Below, piece by piece: positions 1 to 4,526 of a stretch of 5,091 nt of DNA (the stretch's first letter is position 1; each line of letters begins with the position of its first letter). Source of the DNA: Treponema sp. (GTDB taxonomy: Bacteria > Spirochaetota > Spirochaetia > Treponematales > Treponemataceae); assembly GCA_017390125.1 (NCBI GenBank), contig JAFPCT010000066.1:1-5091 (forward strand), written 5' to 3'. The notes below the pieces were generated by a model. The model was not told the origin of the DNA, did no database searches, and saw only the letters and a program-made list of their open reading frames with translations. Position numbers and translations under genes: made by a program.

Positions 1-386
1 ATTACACCCTTTACGTTGGGCAGAGCCTTCAACTCTGCAGCAGTGATGTCGTGCGGGTAAATCTCGCTGTAAACACCCATTGACTTGTACAGAGATGGAA
101 TTGACTTCTTGAGGAAGAATTCAACCATCTGAACAAGAGAAGCGATTACCAGAATGAAGAACAGAGTCTGAAGGAATTCAATGTGAAGAGGAATCATCAC
201 AAGCTTATAAAGCGGCCATGTAACAGCCGTAGCAAGAATAATAACGAAACTTGTTGCAATTCCCATGCCCGAAGCCTTTGAGGTGTCGCTTGTCATTCCG
301 ACAAAAGGACAGATTGCAAGGTACTGGATGAAAACTACGTTGTCTACGATTGCGGATTTTATGAATAATTTGAGTAAGTCCATCAT
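1..386 (-). CDS. rnfA: RnfA, membrane core subunit of the Rnf complex (partial, 3' end outside window)
   Basis: RnfA pairs with RnfE in the membrane core of the ferredoxin:NAD+ oxidoreductase. 128 codons are visible and the gene runs off the left edge; the family is usually about 190-200 residues. Seen: the N-terminal segment with D15-N16 and the C26-P27-F28 motif, whose cysteine is the conserved membrane ligand in RnfA/NqrE proteins; G40-M41-G42; a hydrophobic segment at about 43-66; another at about 71-92; then S98-L99-Y100-K101-S102-M103-G104. In the family the segment LPLITTNC follows almost at once, but here a polar stretch runs from S107 to at least V128 (see findings). The start at 386 shares ATGA with the rnfE stop and lies 7 nt after AAAGGGG; a second ATG follows directly at 383. 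The frame has no break, and the other two frames do not restore the expected segment. Family assignment is secure; the only alternative name is the paralogue NqrE, which rnfC and rnfD context argues against. Confidence 0.94.
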   Translation of the reverse strand, partial: MMDLLKLFIKSAIVDNVVFIQYLAICPFVGMTSDTSKASGMGIATSFVIILATAVTWPLYKLVMIPLHIEFLQTLFFILVIASLVQMVEFFLKKSIPSLYKSMGVYSEIYPHDITAAELKALPNVKGV

Positions 387-1096
387 TTTTCATCCCCTTT
401 AGATGTTTCAGAAGTTTTCTGACCGCAGGCTGCAGAGCAGGACGCACAGTCGTGAGCCTCCGGCGCCTCAATTTTTCTGCCGGCCTTTGCTGCAGAAACA
501 AATTTTATAAGCTGAACCAGCGCCGCAAGGAATCCGAATACAATGAATCCTCCCGGAGCACTGTTGAAAATACCGACGCGATAATCTTCTGGAATGAGGG
601 TTACCATGAAAGGTGTTCCTGCCATAAGGGTTCCACCGCCAAGAAGCTCACGGAAAAAAGAAATAAGCACAAGAACGATAGTATATCCCAATCCCATTCC
701 GAGAGCGTCCAGAATTGAGCAGAACGTATTATTCTTAGACGCAAAAGCTTCTACACGTCCCATGATGATACAGTTTACGACAATAAGCGGAAGGAATACG
801 CCCAAAGCATCATAGAGGGATCCTACATATGCATTAAGCACAAGCTGAACGATTGTAGTAAAAGCCGCGATGATGATGATAAAAACCGGCAGGCGGATTG
901 CAGAAGGAATGAATTTTCTGAAAAGGCTTATTACGATTTCACTCATAAGGAGAACGAAAAGCATTCCCATTCCCATACCTATTCCGTTAAATATGCTTGT
1001 AGTAACACCAAGTGATGAGCACAAACCGATGTTCAATACAAGCAGAGGATTTTCTTTAATAAACCCGTTGGTAAAAATCTGAAGATGCTTATTCAT
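383..1096 (-). CDS. rnfE: RnfE, membrane core subunit of the Rnf complex
   Basis: This 237-residue protein is the partner of RnfA in the membrane core; the pair has inverted topologies and a shared iron-sulfur site in the membrane. Seen: an N-terminal segment with E15-N16-P17 and C26 in LNIGLC; a second conserved cysteine, C109, in LPLIVVNC; and about six hydrophobic segments, including 43-58, 70-90, 98-113 and about 135-150. A glycine-rich FRELLGGGT loop follows the last of these. The length is normal plus a polar tail. The tail holds C217, C220 and C224 (CxxCxxxC), which is not part of the membrane core. The start at 1096 lies inside the rnfG 3' end, an 8-nt overlap, with GGAGG 5 nt upstream. 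The stop overlaps the rnfA start (ATGA). Order and motifs distinguish it from NqrD only by context: rnfC and rnfD lie in the same operon and no nqrA or nqrF is present. Confidence 0.96.
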   Translation of the reverse strand: MNKHLQIFTNGFIKENPLLVLNIGLCSSLGVTTSIFNGIGMGMGMLFVLLMSEIVISLFRKFIPSAIRLPVFIIIIAAFTTIVQLVLNAYVGSLYDALGVFLPLIVVNCIIMGRVEAFASKNNTFCSILDALGMGLGYTIVLVLISFFRELLGGGTLMAGTPFMVTLIPEDYRVGIFNSAPGGFIVFGFLAALVQLIKFVSAAKAGRKIEAPEAHDCASCSAACGQKTSETSKGDEK

Positions 1097-1676
1097 TCAT
1101 GCCTCCAATATACGAGGAAAGCGTTTTTGTTCCGAAAGCCATAAGGCCTGCAATTCCGTTTGAAGTTATAGTTGCTCCGGAAATTGCGTCAAATGTCTTT
1201 CCTGCCTCAAATCCGTCATTTGCATTTTTTCCTTCAAACTGACCGTAGAAAGTCTTTCCGTTTGAAAGCTTGAATGTGGATTCCTTTGCTTTAAGTCCGA
1301 ATCCAGGAGAATCAGTAAGCTTAAGGAACTGAAGGCCCCGTATAGTTCCGTCCCTTTCCATACCGACAAGAATAGTTCCTGTGTCATATGTAGGACCTGA
1401 AACCTGAGCCGCACCGCCGGAAACTGCACCCTCAGCATTGCGGGCAATTATTATGTTTTCAATTTTTGTTGTTCCGGAAGATTTTGGTGAATAATCCGTT
1501 ACACTTTCAAATGTATATCCCTCTTCCGGGAAAAAGGCTTTCATAGCCTTGTTTACTTTTTCAATCTGATTCTGCTCGATTTTTGGCGAGGTAAAATTAT
1601 TTACAACGGCAAGAACAGTACAGGAAACCACTGCATACAAGGCAAGGGAAAGACCAAGTTTAATCATGTCTTTCAT
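1089..1676 (-). CDS. rnfG: RnfG, FMN-binding electron transport subunit
   Basis: RnfG passes electrons through a covalently bound FMN on the outer side of the cytoplasmic membrane. This 195-residue protein has one N-terminal membrane anchor (about residues 7-26), then a soluble FMN-binding domain. The flavinylation motif is D163-A-I-S166-G-A-T169 followed by ITS, so T169 is the expected FMN-threonine phosphoester site, normally loaded by an ApbE/Ftp-type flavin transferase. The motif TDSPGFG near residue 122 corresponds to the family's ETPGLG. Length is typical. The ATG at 1676 overlaps the rnfD stop (ATGA) and sits 6 nt after AGGAGG, so translation is probably coupled to rnfD. No lipobox is convincing: the C19 in VVSC lies inside the anchor. 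No transferase gene is in the window, so the modifying enzyme must be encoded elsewhere. Confidence 0.96.
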   Translation of the reverse strand: MKDMIKLGLSLALYAVVSCTVLAVVNNFTSPKIEQNQIEKVNKAMKAFFPEEGYTFESVTDYSPKSSGTTKIENIIIARNAEGAVSGGAAQVSGPTYDTGTILVGMERDGTIRGLQFLKLTDSPGFGLKAKESTFKLSNGKTFYGQFEGKNANDGFEAGKTFDAISGATITSNGIAGLMAFGTKTLSSYIGGMNE

Positions 1677-2707
1677 TTTTCGCCTCCTGAAGAAAGGCCG
1701 AATTCTGCATTTACACGGCTTACATCAGCCCTTCTGCAGCCTTTTTTTCCGTATCCGTACATTCTTACTGTAAGATTGTTCAAATGAGGAGCGACAGCAT
1801 TCATAATGAGAATACTGAACATTACACCTTCCGGATAACCGCCGAATTTTCGGATAAGGAATGTAATGAGTCCGCATCCGAAACCAAATACAAGACGTCC
1901 GGGTTTTGTAACAGGAGCCGTAGCATAATCAGTTACCATGAATGTCGCACCGAAAATAAGTCCGCCGGAAAGAAGCGCAATCGCAACGTCACGGGCAGCA
2001 GATGAAATGCCGTTTCCGATTCCGGCAAAAAATGTGAATACAGCAACAGAAACAACCATTGAAACAGGAGCGCGCCAGTCAATAATCTTTACGGCAAGAA
2101 GGAATACAAATGAGACAAGAATAAGAAGGATTGAAGTCTCACCGATACATCCTGCCCTGTTTCCGAGGAAATAACGCATGAACTCAAAATTTTCTGAATT
2201 GCCCTGCTTTATCTGGCTGAGAACAGTCGCAGAAGTAATTCCGTCAAAACCAGCGTCAGCAGCCGCAGGATCAAACCATCGTGCGCCCATAACAGCAGGG
2301 AAACTGATCACAAGGAAAGCACGGCCAGTAAGAGCCGGATTGAATACGTTGCTTCCAATTCCGCCGAAAAGCCCCTTTGCAATCATAACGGCAACGGCAT
2401 CACCCAAAAGCACACCCCAGAACGGAACTGTCGACGGAAGCACAAGGGCAAGAAGCACGCCTGAAACTGCCGCAGAAAGGTTGCCTACAACAATTTTCTG
2501 TCCTGTAATTTCCTGAAAAAGCGCCTCAAATCCAACTGCACCACAAACAGAAACAAGAACTGTTACCAGAGCTGCAGGTCCGAACACAACAACGCCGGCG
2601 ATTACCTCCGGAAGAAGTGCGATAAGTACCGCAAGCATAATCTTCTGAGTTGAGACTCCGAAAGAAAAATGCGGACTTGATGAAATATGAAATCTATTTT
2701 CTGCCAT
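1673..2707 (-). CDS. rnfD: RnfD, membrane flavoprotein subunit of the Rnf complex
   Basis: RnfD is the large polytopic membrane subunit that carries covalent FMN. This 344-residue protein matches the family length. It opens with the typical S-S-S-P-H stretch (9-13) before the first membrane helix (about 22-42). Further hydrophobic segments lie at about 45-60, 78-108, 185-205, 213-228, 240-258 and 270-285. Family motifs seen: GGIGSNVFNPALTGRAF at 115-131, and the flavinylation motif DGITSAT at 155-161, with T161 the expected FMN-threonine. TSAT in place of SGAT is a familiar RnfD/NqrB variant. Near the C-terminus FGGYPEGVMFSILIMNAVAPHLN is also family-typical. The ATG at 2707 is 2 nt after the rnfC stop, with AGGAG 8 nt upstream, lying inside the last rnfC codons. 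The last codons in turn contain the AGGAGG of rnfG. RnfD rather than NqrB is favoured by the short N-terminus and the adjacent rnfC. Confidence 0.97.
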   Translation of the reverse strand: MAENRFHISSSPHFSFGVSTQKIMLAVLIALLPEVIAGVVVFGPAALVTVLVSVCGAVGFEALFQEITGQKIVVGNLSAAVSGVLLALVLPSTVPFWGVLLGDAVAVMIAKGLFGGIGSNVFNPALTGRAFLVISFPAVMGARWFDPAAADAGFDGITSATVLSQIKQGNSENFEFMRYFLGNRAGCIGETSILLILVSFVFLLAVKIIDWRAPVSMVVSVAVFTFFAGIGNGISSAARDVAIALLSGGLIFGATFMVTDYATAPVTKPGRLVFGFGCGLITFLIRKFGGYPEGVMFSILIMNAVAPHLNNLTVRMYGYGKKGCRRADVSRVNAEFGLSSGGEK

Positions 2708-2709
2708 TT

Positions 2710-4089
2710 TTACGACTCCTTTGCTTTCTGCTCAGCCTGAGCCTTTGCGGCCTCTGCTTTTGCCCGCTCTTCAGCCATCTTCATGCGGACAATACCCTTT
2801 CCAAGCCTGATTCGCTGAACAAGGCGGATATTAGCAGGACACATGAACGCACAGCATCCGCATTCAATGCAGTCCATTAAACCAAACTTCTTTGCTTTTT
2901 CAATATTTCCAGCCTTAAGCTCACGGACGATGAGCACAGGAGAAAGTCTCATGGCGCAGGTTGATACACAATGCCCGCAGGAAATGCACTGATCTTCCTG
3001 AGTAAGGTAAGTTTCCTTTTCTGTAAGGAATGTAACGCCGCTGGTTCCCTTTGCAACAGGGAAAGCGTATGAACTCATGGCAAAACCCATCATAGGACCG
3101 CCGGAAATGCATTTTACAGCTTCCCCCTCTTTCAAAGTGAATGCAGAAGGCGTAAGGTCACTGATCAAAGTTCCAACAGGAACGCGGAGGTTGCAGGGCT
3201 TTTCCACTGCGCCGCCGGAAATTGTAAGAGCCCTTTCAATGAGAGGCTTTCCAAGGCGGAACGCATCGCTTACAGCACATACAGTTCCGACATTTGAAAT
3301 GATACAGCCTGCGTCAGCAGGAAGTTTTGCGCTTGGAATTTCAATTCCAAGACAAGAGGCTACTATAAATTTTTCAGATCCCTGCGGATACTTTGTCTTT
3401 ACGACGCATACCGCAATCTTTCCTGAAAGGTTCTGCTTCTGAATCTCTGATTCAAGGACAGGTTTCAGATATGACTTATTGTCTTCAAGGGCAATGATTC
3501 CAAGTGCGCCAGAAATATGAAGAATGATTGAAAGTCCGTCGATAAGCCTGTCCGGAGTCTCTGCCATCGTGCGCTCGTCACAGGTCAGATAAGGCTCACA
3601 TTCCGCAGCATTAACAAGAACGTAGTCGATTTTTTTATCTTTAGGCGGATTAAGCTTTACATGAGCAGGAAAAGAGGCGCCGCCCATACCTACAATACCG
3701 GCAGCCCTGACCCGTGCAAGAGCTTCATCTCTGCTGCATTCAAACGGATTGAGAGGCTCCATAAACGCAGTTCTGTCCTCATCATCTGCCTCAATGACAA
3801 TACACGGAGCCATTCCATTGCCGGTAACCAGATTTGAAGTTATTTTCTTTACCTTTCCGGAAACAGAAGAATGAACCGGGCAGTTCATGAATTTGTCTCC
3901 GTCGGCAATAACCTGACCGCGGCTTACAAGGTCTCCCACATTTACTACAGGCTTGTTCGGAGCACCGCCCATAGTAACCGGAATCGTAACAGTCCGTGAT
4001 GCCGGGAATGCATCAGTAATCGGACATTGATTGCTTAACTCTTTATTCTCCCTGGGGTGTATTCCCCCTTTAAATGTATGCAGTCTCAT
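2710..4089 (-). CDS. rnfC: RnfC, NADH/FMN and iron-sulfur subunit of the Rnf complex
   Basis: RnfC is the peripheral cytoplasmic subunit that exchanges electrons with NAD(H) and carries two 4Fe-4S clusters. The 459-residue protein starts with the family signature TFKGGIHPRENKELS (5-19), which fixes the ATG at 4089. An RnfC barrel-sandwich domain follows, with PVHSSVSGKV at 71-80. Then comes the nucleotide/FMN region, with GIVGMGGASFP at 131-141 and NAAECEPYLTCDE at 160-172, and an SLBB-type region around 290-345. Cluster cysteines are C368, C371, C374, C378 and C407, C410, C413, C417. C412 is an extra cysteine, and A379 replaces the proline that usually follows the fourth cysteine of the first motif. 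The tail (435-459) is short, Ala/Glu/Lys-rich and probably helical, far shorter than the repeat tail of enterobacterial RnfC. No clear Shine-Dalgarno precedes the ATG (only GAAAG), unlike the downstream genes. Confidence 0.98.
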   Translation of the reverse strand: MRLHTFKGGIHPRENKELSNQCPITDAFPASRTVTIPVTMGGAPNKPVVNVGDLVSRGQVIADGDKFMNCPVHSSVSGKVKKITSNLVTGNGMAPCIVIEADDEDRTAFMEPLNPFECSRDEALARVRAAGIVGMGGASFPAHVKLNPPKDKKIDYVLVNAAECEPYLTCDERTMAETPDRLIDGLSIILHISGALGIIALEDNKSYLKPVLESEIQKQNLSGKIAVCVVKTKYPQGSEKFIVASCLGIEIPSAKLPADAGCIISNVGTVCAVSDAFRLGKPLIERALTISGGAVEKPCNLRVPVGTLISDLTPSAFTLKEGEAVKCISGGPMMGFAMSSYAFPVAKGTSGVTFLTEKETYLTQEDQCISCGHCVSTCAMRLSPVLIVRELKAGNIEKAKKFGLMDCIECGCCAFMCPANIRLVQRIRLGKGIVRMKMAEERAKAEAAKAQAEQKAKES

Positions 4090-4099
4090 AATCTTTCAA

Positions 4100-4128
4100 A
4101 TTATAATGGGGAATAAAAAACTAGTCTA
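4100..4128 (-). promoter_or_regulatory. Candidate rnf operon promoter very close to the rnfC start
   Basis: On the minus strand TAGACT (4128-4123) lies 17 nt upstream of a perfect TATAAT (4105-4100). The -35 matches TTGACA at four of six positions. Only 10 nt separate the -10 box from the rnfC ATG, so a start 6-8 nt downstream would leave a leader of about 2-4 nt. That fits the lack of a Shine-Dalgarno and would make the mRNA nearly leaderless. A second, weaker option is TTGTGA (4186-4181), 18 nt, TAGCAT (4162-4157), which would give a leader of about 60 nt. Confidence 0.5.
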
Positions 4129-4148
4129 TTTTTTTTAATTTAATAATT

Positions 4149-4164
4149 GTTAGTCTATGCTAAC
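4149..4164. promoter_or_regulatory. Palindrome GTTAG-N6-CTAAC upstream of rnfC, possible operator
   Basis: A perfect 5-bp inverted repeat with a 6-nt gap puts its half-site centres about one helical turn (11 bp) apart, as expected for a dimeric regulator. It lies between the two candidate rnf promoters and downstream of the plus-strand -35 box on the minus-strand map. The sequence TAGTCTAT, inside it at 4151-4158, is repeated in direct orientation at 4122-4129 over the candidate -35 box. The arms are short in an AT-rich region, so chance is possible. Confidence 0.3.
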
Positions 4165-4179
4165 TAAATAAAATATTAA

Positions 4180-4208
4180 TTCACAACCGGCAGATCCTGG
4201 TCTATAAT
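4180..4208 (+). promoter_or_regulatory. Near-consensus plus-strand sigma70-type promoter
   Basis: TTCACA (4180-4185, five of six matches) is followed by exactly 17 nt and a perfect TATAAT (4203-4208). An AT-only stretch just upstream (4165-4180, apart from single C/G bases at its edge) could act as an UP element. It faces away from rnfC, into the gap before the tRNA pair, where the only things downstream are a 15-codon frame and a terminator. The expected transcript start is about 4214-4216. Confidence 0.62.
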
Positions 4209-4215
4209 CTTTCCA

Positions 4216-4263
4216 ATGGAAAACCTGCAGGAAGAAATCAAATCAAAGAAAAAACGAGTTTAA
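4216..4263 (+). CDS. Possible leaderless 15-residue peptide within the small transcript
   Basis: ATG at 4216 opens a 15-codon frame ending in TAA at 4261-4263, three bases before the terminator stem. The peptide begins MENLQEEIK and ends SKKKRV: an acidic N-terminal half and a very basic C-terminal half, with no membrane segment. The predicted transcript start coincides with or sits one base from the A of the ATG, so there is no room for a ribosome binding site; translation would have to be leaderless. I recognise no family, and a frame this short can arise by chance. Confidence 0.22.
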   Translation: MENLQEEIKSKKKRV

Positions 4264-4265
4264 AC

Positions 4266-4301
4266 AAAAAAACCTGATTTCATTAGAAATCAGGTTTTTT
4301 T
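4266..4301. terminator. Symmetric bidirectional intrinsic terminator
   Basis: A perfect 15-bp inverted repeat (4266-4280 with 4287-4301) surrounds a 6-nt loop CATTAG. Its core CCTGATTT/AAATCAGG is flanked by A7 on one side and T7 on the other, so a U-run follows the hairpin on either strand. On the minus strand it ends the tRNA-Thr/tRNA-Tyr transcript 9 nt beyond tRNA-Tyr. On the plus strand it ends the predicted small transcript. Confidence 0.9.
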
Positions 4302-4310
4302 CTAGGACTT

Positions 4311-4389
4311 TGGGAAGTCAGGGAATCGAACCCCATCCGGTTGCCCAAGAGATTTACAGTCTCCCGCAGTCCCACTGTGCCAACTTCCC
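4311..4389 (-). tRNA. tRNA-Tyr (anticodon GUA)
   Basis: The 79-nt sequence folds as a class II tRNA. The acceptor stem GGGAAGT/ACTTCCC is perfect, with discriminator A at 4311. The D arm is GCA/TGC, and the anticodon arm is GGAGA-CTGTAAA-TCTCT, with GUA at 4357-4355. The variable region has 12 nt, and the T loop is TTCGATT. The long variable region plus GUA identifies tyrosine rather than serine or leucine. The T stem TGGGG/CCCTG has two G-T wobbles next to the acceptor stem. CCA is not encoded. It is the second gene of a pair, 3 nt after tRNA-Thr. Confidence 0.97.
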
Positions 4390-4392
4390 GAG

Positions 4393-4465
4393 AGCTGCCT
4401 GAAGGACTTGGACCCTCGACCCCGAGATTACAAATCACGTGCTCTACCAACTGAGCTAAGGCAGC
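4393..4465 (-). tRNA. tRNA-Thr (anticodon UGU)
   Basis: The 73-nt sequence has a perfect acceptor stem GCTGCCT/AGGCAGC, D stem GCTC/GAGC with loop AGTTGGTA, and anticodon loop TTTGTAA giving UGU (4432-4430), which reads ACA-type threonine codons. The variable loop is 5 nt and the T arm is GAGGG-TCCAAGT-CCTTC. Oddities: the T loop has C at position 55 where uridine (pseudouridine) is nearly universal, the anticodon stem CGTGA/TCTCG has a U-U mismatch at 29-41, and the discriminator base is T. CCA is not encoded. It may still be functional, since it has a strong promoter and shares a transcript with an ordinary tRNA-Tyr. Confidence 0.94.
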
Positions 4466-4469
4466 AAGG

Positions 4470-4487
4470 CGTTCGTTGTGTCGAACG
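4470..4487 (-). promoter_or_regulatory. Leader hairpin in front of tRNA-Thr
   Basis: CGTTCG and CGAACG form a perfect 6-bp inverted repeat around a 6-nt loop, ending 5 nt before the mature tRNA-Thr 5' end. The predicted transcript start is at about 4487-4489, so the hairpin would form the very 5' end of the precursor. It could protect the precursor or shape its processing; an operator at the start site is the other option. Confidence 0.45.
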
Positions 4488-4494
4488 TGTTAGT

Positions 4495-4523
4495 AATATA
4501 TACTGCATGAAAAAAAAGGTCAA
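4495..4523 (-). promoter_or_regulatory. Promoter of the tRNA-Thr/tRNA-Tyr pair
   Basis: TTGACC (4523-4518, five of six matches) and TATATT (4500-4495, five of six) are separated by exactly 17 nt, of which the first eight are all T. The expected start is about 4488, roughly 23 nt before tRNA-Thr. The -35 box begins 3 nt after the stop codon of the upstream synthase gene, and an A/T-only tract in that gene's 3' end (about 4536-4567) could serve as an UP element. Confidence 0.8.
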
Positions 4524-4526
4524 TAG

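Larger units (their letters stand above)
4215..4302 (+). ncRNA. Predicted small transcript (about 87 nt) between rnfC and the tRNA pair
   Basis: I infer this transcript from a near-consensus promoter ending at 4208 and a strong terminator whose plus-strand T-run ends at 4301. It would be antisense to no annotated gene, divergent from rnfC and convergent with tRNA-Tyr. I recognise no known RNA family. Its 5' part is purine-rich and probably unpaired, apart from the short palindrome CCTGCAGG (4224-4231). AACCTG at 4222-4227 could also compete with the left terminator arm for CAGGTT at 4291-4296. It may act as an sRNA, encode a tiny peptide, or do both. Existence depends on expression data. Confidence 0.42.

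Noticed and set aside
1..70. A frameshift near the end of the visible rnfA to explain the missing membrane segment
   Set aside because: The other two frames over this stretch do not encode LPLITTNC or any hydrophobic segment, and the in-frame sequence has no stop.
452..1082. Open frames on the plus strand opposite rnfE (452-718, 594-815, 870-1082)
   Set aside because: They lie wholly inside a clear rnfE, have no ribosome binding site or family motif, and have compositions expected of antisense shadows.
1784..3442. Open frames on the plus strand opposite rnfD and rnfC, and other-frame minus reading at 1166-1447 and 2921-3112
   Set aside because: Each overlaps a conserved Rnf gene along its full length and shows no domain or start signal of its own.
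3970..4089. An rnfC start at the internal methionine, residue 40
   Set aside because: The preceding residues hold the RnfC signature TFKGGIHPRENKEL, so the upstream ATG must be the start despite its poor ribosome binding site.
4147..4166. A Rex (NADH-sensing repressor) operator upstream of rnfC
   Set aside because: The half-sites TTGTTA and TAACTA resemble it, but the gap is 8 rather than 6 bases and the last bases differ; kept only as an unassigned palindrome.
4311..4389. tRNA-Ser or tRNA-Leu, given the long variable region
   Set aside because: The anticodon loop CTGTAAA gives GUA, which is tyrosine, and bacterial tRNA-Tyr is also class II.
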